Assembly: GCA_946566645.1 (NCBI GenBank)
Contig: CAMNWZ010000003.1
Location: forward strand, 1-36,961
DNA length: 36,961 bases
Direction: 5' to 3'
From: an uncultured Clostridia bacterium
Lineage (GTDB): Bacteria; Bacillota; Clostridia; Oscillospirales; JAAYOS01
The notes under the pieces are model-generated. The model saw only the letters and a program-made list of their open reading frames with translations, was not told the origin of the DNA and searched no databases. Shown in pieces: positions 26,845 to 35,112 of this stretch. Numbering within the stretch: the stretch's first letter is position 1; each line of letters opens with the position of its first letter. A program made the translations under genes and the position numbers.

Positions 26845-27390
26845 ATGAAGGAGCTATCCCTGAATCTGCTGGACATAGCGGAAAACTCGGTCCGCGCCGG
26901 AGCGACCCGCGTCGAGATAGACGTATTTGACCTGAAGAAGGAGGATGTCGTCTCGCTCGAGATACGCGACAACGGCTGCGGCATGAGCCCCGAGTTCCTG
27001 GCGTCGGTCACCGACCCGTTCACCACCACCCGCACGACAAGGCGCGTCGGGCTTGGGCTGCCCCTTCTCAAGATGGAAGCGGAGCAGGCGGAGGGCGGAT
27101 TTGAAATCGAGAGCGAAGTGGGCAAGGGTACCCGCACAAAGGCGTGGTTTAAGCGCTCGAACATAGACATGCCGCCGCTCGGAGACCTGAGCGGAAGCAT
27201 GATAACGCTGATACAGGGAAGCCCGGAGATCGACTTTATCTATCGCCGCCGCACCGACGCGGGGGAGTTTACGCTCTCGATTCCCGAGGTTCGAGAGGAA
27301 CTCGGAGGAATTTCGGTCGGAGAGCCGGAGATACTCGTCTGGCTTGGCGAGTTTCTCGCGGAAAACGAGGCGGAGATAGAATACAAGTAA
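26845..27390 (+). CDS. Stand-alone HATPase domain protein
   Basis: MKELSLNLLDIAENSVRAGATRVEI (N box), EIRDNGCGMSPE (G1), RRVGLGLPLLKMEAEQAEGGFEIESEVGKGT (G2). Confidence 0.88.
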   Translation: MKELSLNLLDIAENSVRAGATRVEIDVFDLKKEDVVSLEIRDNGCGMSPEFLASVTDPFTTTRTTRRVGLGLPLLKMEAEQAEGGFEIESEVGKGTRTKAWFKRSNIDMPPLGDLSGSMITLIQGSPEIDFIYRRRTDAGEFTLSIPEVREELGGISVGEPEILVWLGEFLAENEAEIEYK

Positions 27391-27423
27391 CCAATACTCT
27401 GAATTATGGAGGTATAGATTCTT

Positions 27424-27795
27424 ATGGCAAAGAGCATAGCCGAGCTGAAGGCAATTCGCGAAAAGATGCAGGGTCAGATGAACATGCGCGTCGACAGCGA
27501 CGACTCGATCCGCGTCGTTGTCGGAATGGCGACCTGCGGCATCGCCGCCGGTGCGCGTCCGGTCCTCGCCGCCATCGTCGACGAGGTGGGCAAGCGCAAC
27601 CTCACAAACGTCAAGGTCAGCCAGACCGGCTGCATCGGCGTTTGCCGTCTCGAGCCGATCGTCGAGGTCTTCGAGCCGGGCAAGGAGAAGACGACCTACG
27701 TTCACATGGATGCCGAAAAAGCGCGCAAGATGGTCTCGGAGCACCTGGTCAATCACCGCGTTGTCGAAGAAATGACCATCAGCGCCGCGGAGTAA
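27424..27795 (+). CDS. Thioredoxin-fold (2Fe-2S) ferredoxin-like protein
   Basis: VGMATCGIAAGARPV...VSQTGCIGVCRLEPIVEV; typical small subunit between hydC and hydB. Confidence 0.85.
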   Translation: MAKSIAELKAIREKMQGQMNMRVDSDDSIRVVVGMATCGIAAGARPVLAAIVDEVGKRNLTNVKVSQTGCIGVCRLEPIVEVFEPGKEKTTYVHMDAEKARKMVSEHLVNHRVVEEMTISAAE

Positions 27796-27811
27796 TAAGG
27801 GAGGTACAGTG

Positions 27812-29611
27812 ATGACTTTTGCAAGAGCACACATACTTGTCTGCGGAGGCACCGGCTGCACTTCTTCCAAGAGCCCGGAGATCCGCGAGGAGTTTGAGCG
27901 TCAGCTCGAGAACAACGGACTTCAGGACGAGGTCAAGGTCGTCCAGACCGGCTGCTTCGGTCTGTGCGCGCTCGGCCCGATAGTCGTTGTCTATCCGGAG
28001 GGAGCCTTCTATTCGATGGTCACCGTTCCGGATGTCAAAGAGATAGTCGAGGAGCACATCCTCAAAGGACGCGTCGTGCAGCGCCTGCTCTATCACGAGG
28101 GCGCGGAGCACAAGGGCGAGGCTCACGCGTCGCTCAACGACACCGATTTCTACCGCAAGCAGAAGCGTATAGCGCTTCGCAACTGCGGCGTTATCAATCC
28201 GGAGGAGATCGACGAGTACATAGCCTATGACGGATATCAGGCGCTCGCGACCTGCCTGACCGAGAAGACTCCTCAGGAGATCATCGACATCGTCTCCGCC
28301 AGCGGACTGCGCGGACGCGGCGGCGCGGGCTTCCCGACCGGCCGCAAGTGGCAGTTTGCCTCGGCTGAGAAGGATCCGGTCAAGTACATAACCTGCAACG
28401 CCGACGAGGGCGACCCGGGCGCGTTCATGGATCGCTCGATACTCGAGGGCGACCCGCACAGCGTTATCGAGGCGATGACTATCGCCGGATACGCCATCGG
28501 CTCGCATCAGGGCTATGTGTATGTCCGCGCGGAGTACCCGATAGCCGTTAAGCGTCTCCAGGTCGCCATCGACCAGGCGCGCGAGTACGGCTTCCTCGGC
28601 AAGAACATATTCGACACCGGATTCGACTTTGACATCGAGATACGTCTCGGCGCGGGCGCGTTCGTCTGCGGCGAGGAGACCGCCCTCATCACCTCGATAG
28701 AGGGTCATCGCGGCGAGCCGCGTCCGCGTCCGCCGTTCCCGGCGAACAAGGGTCTGTTCGGCAAGCCGACTAACAACAACAACGTCGAGACTTACGCCAA
28801 CATTCCGTGGATAATCAACCACGGCGCCGAGGCGTTTGCCGCGATGGGCACCGAGAAGTCGAAGGGCACCAAGGTCTTCGCGCTCGGCGGAAAGATAGCC
28901 AACACCGGACTCGTCGAGATCCCGATGGGCACCACGCTCCGCGAGGTCATCGAGGAGATCGGCGGCGGCTGCCCGAACGGCAAGAAGTTCAAGGCGGCGC
29001 AGACCGGCGGCCCGTCCGGCGGCTGCATTCCCGCGAGCCTCATCGACACCCCGCTCGACTACGAGTCGATGGCTGCCATCGGTTCGATAGTCGGCTCGGG
29101 CGGACTTATCGTCATGGACGAGGACAACTGCATGGTGGATATCGCCAAGTTCTTCCTCGAGTTCACCGTTGACGAGAGCTGCGGAAAGTGCGCGCCCTGC
29201 CGCATCGGCACCCGCCGCATGCTCGAGATACTGAACAAGATAACGTCCGGTCAGGGCACTCTCGAGGACATTGACCGCCTTGAGGAGCTCTGCGAGCACG
29301 TCAAGGCAAACTCGCTCTGCGGACTCGGTCAGACCGCGCCGAACCCGGTGCTGTCCACCCTCAAGCACTTCCGCGACGAGTATGTTGCCCACGTTGTGGA
29401 CAAGAAGTGCCCGGCGGGCGTCTGCAAGGCGCTGCTCAACTTCCACATCGAGGCGGACAAGTGCAAGGGCTGCACCAAGTGCGCGCGCAACTGCCCGGTC
29501 GGCGCTATCTCGGGCGAAGTCCGCCAGCCGCACGTCATCGACGTGACCAAGTGCATCAAGTGCGGCGCCTGTATCGAAAACTGCAGCTTTGGCGCCATCG
29601 TCAAGGCGTAA
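27812..29611 (+). CDS. hydB: NADH-binding hydrogenase subunit (HydB/NuoF-like) with C-terminal 2x[4Fe-4S]
   Basis: ILVCGGTGCTSSKS, SGLRGRGGAGFPTGRKW, NADEGDPGAFMDRSILEGDPH, CGKCAPCRIGTRRM, CKGCTKCARNCPVGAI, CIKCGACIENCSFGAI. GTG at 27809 also possible. Confidence 0.96.
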   Translation: MTFARAHILVCGGTGCTSSKSPEIREEFERQLENNGLQDEVKVVQTGCFGLCALGPIVVVYPEGAFYSMVTVPDVKEIVEEHILKGRVVQRLLYHEGAEHKGEAHASLNDTDFYRKQKRIALRNCGVINPEEIDEYIAYDGYQALATCLTEKTPQEIIDIVSASGLRGRGGAGFPTGRKWQFASAEKDPVKYITCNADEGDPGAFMDRSILEGDPHSVIEAMTIAGYAIGSHQGYVYVRAEYPIAVKRLQVAIDQAREYGFLGKNIFDTGFDFDIEIRLGAGAFVCGEETALITSIEGHRGEPRPRPPFPANKGLFGKPTNNNNVETYANIPWIINHGAEAFAAMGTEKSKGTKVFALGGKIANTGLVEIPMGTTLREVIEEIGGGCPNGKKFKAAQTGGPSGGCIPASLIDTPLDYESMAAIGSIVGSGGLIVMDEDNCMVDIAKFFLEFTVDESCGKCAPCRIGTRRMLEILNKITSGQGTLEDIDRLEELCEHVKANSLCGLGQTAPNPVLSTLKHFRDEYVAHVVDKKCPAGVCKALLNFHIEADKCKGCTKCARNCPVGAISGEVRQPHVIDVTKCIKCGACIENCSFGAIVKA

Positions 29612-29629
29612 TCGGAGGGAGGCAAGGAA

Positions 29630-31399
29630 ATGGATATGGTTAATGTTAAAGTGAACGGCATACCGGTTTCGGTGCCCGCCGGCTCGACCGTGCTCGAGGC
29701 GGCAAATGCCGCCGGTGTGGATATACCGACCCTCTGCTACATGAAGGAGATCAACGCCATCGGTGCCTGCCGCATGTGCATGACCGAGGTCAGCGGCGCC
29801 CGCGGACTTGTCGCCGCCTGCGTCTATCCGGTCGCCGAGGGCATGGAGATCAACACCAACTCGCAGAAGGCGTTCGAGGCTCGCAAGATGACCCTCGAGC
29901 TGATACTCTCCAACCATCGCATGGAGTGCCTGACCTGCTCGCGCAACCAGAACTGCGAGCTTCAGAAGCTGGCGCGGGAGTACGGTGTCGACGAGGTTCG
30001 CTTCGGCGATCCGAAGAGCCTCGAGCCGCAGATAGAGTGCTCGACCGCTCACCTCATCCGCGACAACTCCAAGTGCGTGCTCGGCCGTCGCTGCAGGGCG
30101 GTCTGCCGCTATCCGCTGTGGGTGGCGGTCATCGGCGCGAGCGAGCGCGGATTTGCGACCCACATCGGCTCGGCTTTCGACCGCGGACTGGGCGAAGTCG
30201 GCTGCGTGAGCTGCGGACAGTGCATTGCTGTCTGCCCGACCGGCGCTCTGACCGAGGTGGACGACACCGACAAGGTCTGGGCGGCGCTCGCCGATCCGAC
30301 CAAGCACGTCGTCGTCGGAACCGCTCCGGCTGTCCGTGCGGCGCTGGGCGAGGAGTTCGGATATGAGATAGGCACCAACGTCGAGGGCAAGATGTGCGCG
30401 GCGCTGCGCCGCCTCGGTTTCGACGGCGTGTTCGACGTCAACGCCGCCGCCGACCTCACCATCATGGAGGAGGGCAACGAGTTCATCGAGCGCGTCCAGA
30501 ACGGCGGCGTGCTGCCGATGATCACCTCCTGCTCGCCGGGCTGGATCCGCTTCTGCGAGCAGTACTACCCCGAGTTCATCCCGAACCTGTCGAGCTGCAA
30601 GTCGCCTCAGCAGATGTTCGGCGCGATGATGAAGAGCTACTACGCAAAGCAGGCGGGCATCGACCCGAAGGACATCTTTGTTGTCACCGCCATGCCCTGC
30701 ACCGCGAAGAAGTACGAGGTTCGCCGTGAGGATCAGGCGGCGGTCGACGGTCTGTGGGACATCGACGCCACCATCACCACCCGCGAGCTTGCGAAGATGA
30801 TCCGCAAGGCGGGCATGAACTTCAACCGTCTGCCCGACGAGACATTTGATCCGGCGTTCGGCGACTTCACCGGCGCGGGTGTCATCTTCGGCGCGACCGG
30901 CGGCGTTATGGAGGCTGCTCTCCGCACCGTCGTTGAGAAGCTGACAGGCAAGGAACTGCCCAAGCTCGACTTCACCGAGGTTCGCGGCATCGCGGGCATC
31001 AAGGAGGCGGAGTACGACGTGGCGGGCATGAAGGTGCGCGTCGCGGTCGCGAGCGGTCTCGCCAACGCCAAGGAGCTGCTCGAGCGTGTCAAGCGCGGCG
31101 AGGCGAACTACCACTTCATCGAGATAATGGGCTGCCCGGGCGGATGCGTCAACGGCGGCGGTCAGCCGATACAGCCGGGCAACATCCGCAACTTCGTCGA
31201 CCTGCGTGCCGAGCGTGCAAAGGCGCTATACTCGCAGGATGCTTCGATGGCGCTGCGCAAGAGCCACGAGAGCCCGCTGATGAAGAAGGTGTACGCGGAG
31301 TTCCTCGGCGAGCCGGGAAGCCATCTGGCTCACGAGCTGCTGCACACCAGCTACAAGGAGCGTTCGCGCTATCCGGGGCTGGATGGCGAGAAGCGGTGA
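29630..31399 (+). CDS. hydA: [FeFe]-hydrogenase catalytic subunit (HydA, bifurcating-type)
   Basis: N-terminal 2Fe-2S (CYMKEINAIGACRMC), HRMECLTCSRNQNC, CVSCGQCIAVCPTGAL; H-cluster loops TSCSPGW, MPCTAKKYE, MGCPGGCVNGGGQP. Confidence 0.96.
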   Translation: MDMVNVKVNGIPVSVPAGSTVLEAANAAGVDIPTLCYMKEINAIGACRMCMTEVSGARGLVAACVYPVAEGMEINTNSQKAFEARKMTLELILSNHRMECLTCSRNQNCELQKLAREYGVDEVRFGDPKSLEPQIECSTAHLIRDNSKCVLGRRCRAVCRYPLWVAVIGASERGFATHIGSAFDRGLGEVGCVSCGQCIAVCPTGALTEVDDTDKVWAALADPTKHVVVGTAPAVRAALGEEFGYEIGTNVEGKMCAALRRLGFDGVFDVNAAADLTIMEEGNEFIERVQNGGVLPMITSCSPGWIRFCEQYYPEFIPNLSSCKSPQQMFGAMMKSYYAKQAGIDPKDIFVVTAMPCTAKKYEVRREDQAAVDGLWDIDATITTRELAKMIRKAGMNFNRLPDETFDPAFGDFTGAGVIFGATGGVMEAALRTVVEKLTGKELPKLDFTEVRGIAGIKEAEYDVAGMKVRVAVASGLANAKELLERVKRGEANYHFIEIMGCPGGCVNGGGQPIQPGNIRNFVDLRAERAKALYSQDASMALRKSHESPLMKKVYAEFLGEPGSHLAHELLHTSYKERSRYPGLDGEKR

Positions 31400-31455
31400 G
31401 GTAGACACAATGTGTCCAACCGAACCGTGACAAGGAAACACAAGGCTACAATAAC

Positions 31456-31487
31456 AAAAACCGGCGGTCGAAAGACCGTCGGTTTTT
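31456..31487. terminator. Bidirectional intrinsic terminator downstream of hydA
   Basis: aaaaaccggcggtc GAAA gaccgtcggttttt, GNRA tetraloop, T tracts. Confidence 0.85.
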
Positions 31488-31507
31488 GTTTGTGATTTTT
31501 TGGGTGT

Positions 31508-31621
31508 TCAGTCGATAAGACCAGCCTCTCGATAGCGGCGCCAGCCCCACCAATAGGGCGTGACGTCGGTCGGATGGTACTCCTTTCACGCTGATTCGTA
31601 TAGCTTTTCCCAGATGTCCAT
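31508..31621 (-). pseudogene. Putative internally deleted cytidine deaminase-like relic with in-frame TGA
   Basis: RBS aaaggag then MDIWEKLYESA[TGA]KEYHPTDVTPYWWGWRRYREAGLID[TGA]; N-terminal MxxWxxLYxxA and C-terminal PxWWGxxR resemble the two ends of clostridial cytidine deaminases, with catalytic centre absent. Confidence 0.45.
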
Positions 31622-31634
31622 ATGTTTTTCTCCT

Positions 31635-32711
31635 TTATTTGAAATAAAATCCCGCTTCGGCACGGTCGTTTTTGACGAGGATGCGGTCGCCGAACTCGCG
31701 CAGGACGCTGAGCGTTTCGCCCTCGCGCACGCCGAGTCTTGCGTCGGTGATATCGACGCTGCAGAGTCCATGTTCGTCCTCGTACAGAAATCCGTTCGGG
31801 ATGTCCATCTCGGCACCGTTTTTCAGCGCGCGGCAGAGGGAGAACTCGTCTCCGCGCTCGATAAGCTCAACGGCGTTTTCCGGCCAAGTGATGGCTGTTC
31901 CGCCGTGGGGAGCCTGCGCATGTGGCGCGCGCAGCTTTGGGAAGTTGTCCACGCAGACCCATGTCCACTCGCCGGTCTCGTTATCGAGTATCACGCCGTT
32001 GAGCTGCCCGAAGTCCTTGAGATTCGTGCCGCCGTCTATCGAGAGCGTGTTGCACTCCGCGTTGTAGAGCGGAGCGTAGTTCAGCGAGTCGGCGCGGTAG
32101 TTGGAGGACGGCCAGTGCCCGACGAGCAGCAGCTTCGAGAATCTGTGCTCCGCCGTCTCGTGAAAGCGCGGCGTGGCGAGGACGTATTCGAGGTCCTGAT
32201 GCTCGAGGCTTTCGTCGGCAAGTCCGGCGTGGGCAAAGAGGAACTTGTCGGTCTCGAGTATGTGCGGCAGCGAGCGCAGAAAGTCGAACTCGGCGGCAAA
32301 TGCCCGCTCCGCCTGCTCGCGGACGGCGTGCGCCTCCTCGACGGTTTCGGGCAGCGGAAGCCCGAGCGCGACCGCCGATTCGTAGAGTACGGTGCGCCCG
32401 AAGTGGCGTTTGAAGTGGTTGAATATTTCCTCGTCGTTTCCTTCCAGCGTGAAGAGGTCGTTGTTGCCCATGAGGACAAACACGTTCTGCGACTTTACAA
32501 GCTCCATTATGCAGCGGACGGTGCCGAGGTTCTGCGTGCCCTTCTGCACCAGGTCGCCGATGATGACGAGCGTGTCGACCTGCGGCGTGTACTCCATCTT
32601 TTCAAGCAGCGCCCTAAAGCCGTCCAGGTCGCCGTGGATGTCGCTTGTGACAAGTATTCGCTTGGTTTTTATGTGCTCGCGTATCACGCGGACGTCGCCG
32701 TCAAATTTCAT
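31635..32711 (-). CDS. Metallophosphoesterase (calcineurin-like/PP2A-type)
   Basis: ILVTSDIHGDLDGF, VIIGDLVQKG, VLMGNNDLFT, FAHAGLAD, LLVGHWPSS, SIDGGT. Confidence 0.9.
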   Translation of the reverse strand: MKFDGDVRVIREHIKTKRILVTSDIHGDLDGFRALLEKMEYTPQVDTLVIIGDLVQKGTQNLGTVRCIMELVKSQNVFVLMGNNDLFTLEGNDEEIFNHFKRHFGRTVLYESAVALGLPLPETVEEAHAVREQAERAFAAEFDFLRSLPHILETDKFLFAHAGLADESLEHQDLEYVLATPRFHETAEHRFSKLLLVGHWPSSNYRADSLNYAPLYNAECNTLSIDGGTNLKDFGQLNGVILDNETGEWTWVCVDNFPKLRAPHAQAPHGGTAITWPENAVELIERGDEFSLCRALKNGAEMDIPNGFLYEDEHGLCSVDITDARLGVREGETLSVLREFGDRILVKNDRAEAGFYFK

Positions 32712-32742
32712 GTCCGTTCCCCCTTTTTTGCGGCATGTGACA

Positions 32743-32771
32743 AGTATAACAGGGGAGAGACGGCAAGTCAA
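32743..32771 (-). promoter_or_regulatory. Sigma70-like promoter for metallophosphoesterase
   Basis: Minus strand TTGACT - 17 bp - TATACT. Confidence 0.65.
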
Positions 32772-32805
32772 GCAGGGCGAATACGCAAGAAAGCACAGTG
32801 GGGAC

Positions 32806-32834
32806 TTGCATTTTTCGAAATACGGTAGTATAAT
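32806..32834 (+). promoter_or_regulatory. Sigma70-like promoter for PNPOx-like/M3 peptidase unit
   Basis: TTGCAT - 17 bp - TATAAT. Confidence 0.65.
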
Positions 32835-32863
32835 CAATATAGCATAAAATGGGGAGGGATACG

Positions 32864-33256
32864 ATGAACAAGGCGGCTGATTTCCTGCGCGACGCGGGAG
32901 TTTTCTACATAGCCACCACCGACGGCGACCAGGCGCGCGTGCGTCCGTTCGGCGGCGTGTTAGAGTTCGACGGCGGCGTGTATATTGTCAGCGACAAGCA
33001 GAAGGACGTTGTAAAGCAGATACTGGCGAACCCGAAGGTGGAGATAGCCTGCACCAACGCGGACGGCGAGTGGATGCGCATAACCGCCTGCGCCGTTATC
33101 GACGACCGACCGGAGGTCAAGGAGTGGGCGCTGGACGAAAGTCCGTTTCTTAGAAAGCTGCACACGGTGGATGATCCGAACTTCGCCTGCATCCGTCTGA
33201 CCGGCGCGAAGTGCAAGCTGGTGGGCGGACTGGGAACAGAGGAGTTCAAGTTTTAA
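32864..33256 (+). CDS. Pyridoxamine 5'-phosphate oxidase-like (FMN-binding split barrel) protein
   Basis: AADFLRDAGVFYIATTDGDQARVRPFGGVLEFDGGVYIVSDKQKDVVKQILANPKVEI. Confidence 0.88.
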   Translation: MNKAADFLRDAGVFYIATTDGDQARVRPFGGVLEFDGGVYIVSDKQKDVVKQILANPKVEIACTNADGEWMRITACAVIDDRPEVKEWALDESPFLRKLHTVDDPNFACIRLTGAKCKLVGGLGTEEFKF

Positions 33257-33286
33257 TCGCTATTATTATTTAAGGAGGACTGCAAG

Positions 33287-34990
33287 ATGGAGAAGTTCTG
33301 GGATCTGCCCTACGAGCGAATCGAGTTCGAGACGATCAAGGCGGCGCACGAGAAGTCACTCGCCGCGCTGAAGAACGCGAAGACCTACAATGAGGCGCGC
33401 GACGCGTTCCTTGCCCGCGAGAAGGAGGACGCGCACGTCAGCACGACCGCGTCTGTCTGCATGAACCGCTATCAGATAGACACCCGCGACGAGTACTACG
33501 CAAAGGAGCGCGAGTATTGGTCGAACACCATGCCGCAGATAAACGGGCTTAACAGCGAGTGGACCGACGCTCTGCTTGCGTCGCCGTTCCGCGCCGACTT
33601 CGAGAAGGAGTTCGGCAAGCTGATGTTCAAGAACGCCGAGATACGCCGCCGCTGCTTCAAGCCGGAGATAATAGCCGACCTCCAGGAGGAGAGCCGCCTT
33701 GTCAACGAGTATTCCAAGCTCATCGCGTCGGCGCAGATAGACTTTGAGGGCGAGAAGCGCACCCTGCCGCAGATGACGCCGTTCAAGGTGTCGCCGGACG
33801 ACAAGCTCCGCCGCGCCGCGTGGCAGGCTGAGGGCGACTGGTACAACTCGCACGGCGAGGAGCTGGACGAGATATACGACAAGCTGGTCAAGGTCCGCGA
33901 CGGCATGGCGAAGAAGATGGGCTACAAGAACTATCTGCCGCTCGGATACGACAACATGTGCCGCAACAGCTACACCGCCGAGGATGTGGCGAAGTTCCGC
34001 GACGCGGTTATCAAGTACCTCGTTCCGGTGGCGGCGCAGATAAAGAAGGAGCAGGTCGAGCGCACTTGTCTGCCCTATCCGATGACGCTTGCCGACGAGG
34101 GACTGGTCTTCCGCAGCGGCAACGCGACCCCGTGCGGAAGCTCGGACGACATACTCGCCGCGGGACGCAAGATGTACCACGAGCTGTCCCCCGAGACCGC
34201 AGAGTTTATAGACTTCCTCTACGACCACGAGCTGCTCGACGTGCTGTCCAAGCCGGGCAAGGGCGGCGGCGGACACTGCGCGACATTCATGGAGTACGGC
34301 GCGCCGTTTGTGTTCGCGAACTTCAACGGCACGCAGGGCGACGTCGAGGTGGTGACCCACGAGTGCGGTCACGCGTTCGCGTCGTACATGGCGCGCGAGA
34401 TAGAACCGATGGCTTCCCGCCACGCGACGCTCGAGAGCTGCGAGGTACACTCGATGTCGATGGAATTCTTCGCCGAGAGCTGGTCGGAGGACTTCTTCGG
34501 AGGGGACGCGGACAAGTACCGCTACTCGCACCTCGCGTACGCCATATGCTTCATACCCTACGGCACGATGGTCGACCACTTCCAGCACATCGTGTACGAG
34601 CATCCCGAGCTTACGCCGGCGCAGCGCCATGAGGAGTGGAAGAAGCTGGAGGCGACCTATCGCCCGTGGCTGAAGATAGCCGAGATACCGTTCTACGGCG
34701 AGGGTCGCGGCTGGCAGCGTCAGTCGCACATCTATCAGCGTCCGTTCTACTACATCGACTACTGCCTCGCGCAGACGGTGGCGCTCCAGTTCTGGGCGTG
34801 CATCCAGCGTGACCGCAAGGACGCGTGGAACCGCTACATGGCGCTCGTGCGCAAGGCGGGCACCGAGACTTTCGACGGTCTTGTCGCGACCGCCGGTCTG
34901 GACACTCCGTTCGGCGACGCGGCGATAGAGGATGTCGCGAACACCGCCAAGAAGTTCCTCGACGAGTTTGACAAGAGCACGCTGAAATAA
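33287..34990 (+). CDS. M3-family oligoendopeptidase
   Basis: VEVVTHECGHAFASYMAREIEP...HATLESCEVHSMSMEFF; HExxH...E zinc motif. Confidence 0.93.
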   Translation: MEKFWDLPYERIEFETIKAAHEKSLAALKNAKTYNEARDAFLAREKEDAHVSTTASVCMNRYQIDTRDEYYAKEREYWSNTMPQINGLNSEWTDALLASPFRADFEKEFGKLMFKNAEIRRRCFKPEIIADLQEESRLVNEYSKLIASAQIDFEGEKRTLPQMTPFKVSPDDKLRRAAWQAEGDWYNSHGEELDEIYDKLVKVRDGMAKKMGYKNYLPLGYDNMCRNSYTAEDVAKFRDAVIKYLVPVAAQIKKEQVERTCLPYPMTLADEGLVFRSGNATPCGSSDDILAAGRKMYHELSPETAEFIDFLYDHELLDVLSKPGKGGGGHCATFMEYGAPFVFANFNGTQGDVEVVTHECGHAFASYMAREIEPMASRHATLESCEVHSMSMEFFAESWSEDFFGGDADKYRYSHLAYAICFIPYGTMVDHFQHIVYEHPELTPAQRHEEWKKLEATYRPWLKIAEIPFYGEGRGWQRQSHIYQRPFYYIDYCLAQTVALQFWACIQRDRKDAWNRYMALVRKAGTETFDGLVATAGLDTPFGDAAIEDVANTAKKFLDEFDKSTLK

Positions 34991-34993
34991 GAC

Positions 34994-35023
34994 TTGTCCA
35001 TACGGACGAAAATATGCTATAAT
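34994..35023 (+). promoter_or_regulatory. Promoter upstream of queT leader
   Basis: TTGTCC - 18 bp - TATAAT with TGC extended -10. Confidence 0.55.
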
Positions 35024-35025
35024 AT

Positions 35026-35112
35026 GTCGGGCGTCACGAATGAGAAGTAGGGCGCCCGACTGTAATTTTGAAAGGCGCGGACTGCTTTTCCGCGTAGAAG
35101 GGGTAATGAAAA
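35026..35112 (+). promoter_or_regulatory. Structured 5' leader of queT (candidate cis-regulatory RNA)
   Basis: Stem gtcgggcg/cgcccgac (35026-35033/35053-35060), second stem cgcgga/tccgcg (35076-35081/35089-35094), loop-loop complementarity, then SD agaagggg. Confidence 0.45.

Noticed and set aside
27779-31114. 1111-aa minus-strand ORF opposite hydB/hydA
   Set aside because: Mirror of strong GC3 codon bias: TTA, CTA and TCA codons are nearly absent in the real genes so the antisense frame lacks stops. Composition is Arg/Val/Ala/His-rich with no family motif.
31404-31416. Small palindrome gacacaatgtgtc after hydA
   Set aside because: Only a 5-bp stem with a 3-nt loop; below what I would report without conservation data.
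33356-34729. 457-aa minus-strand ORF opposite the M3 peptidase
   Set aside because: Antisense artefact; the plus-strand HExxH peptidase is unambiguous.
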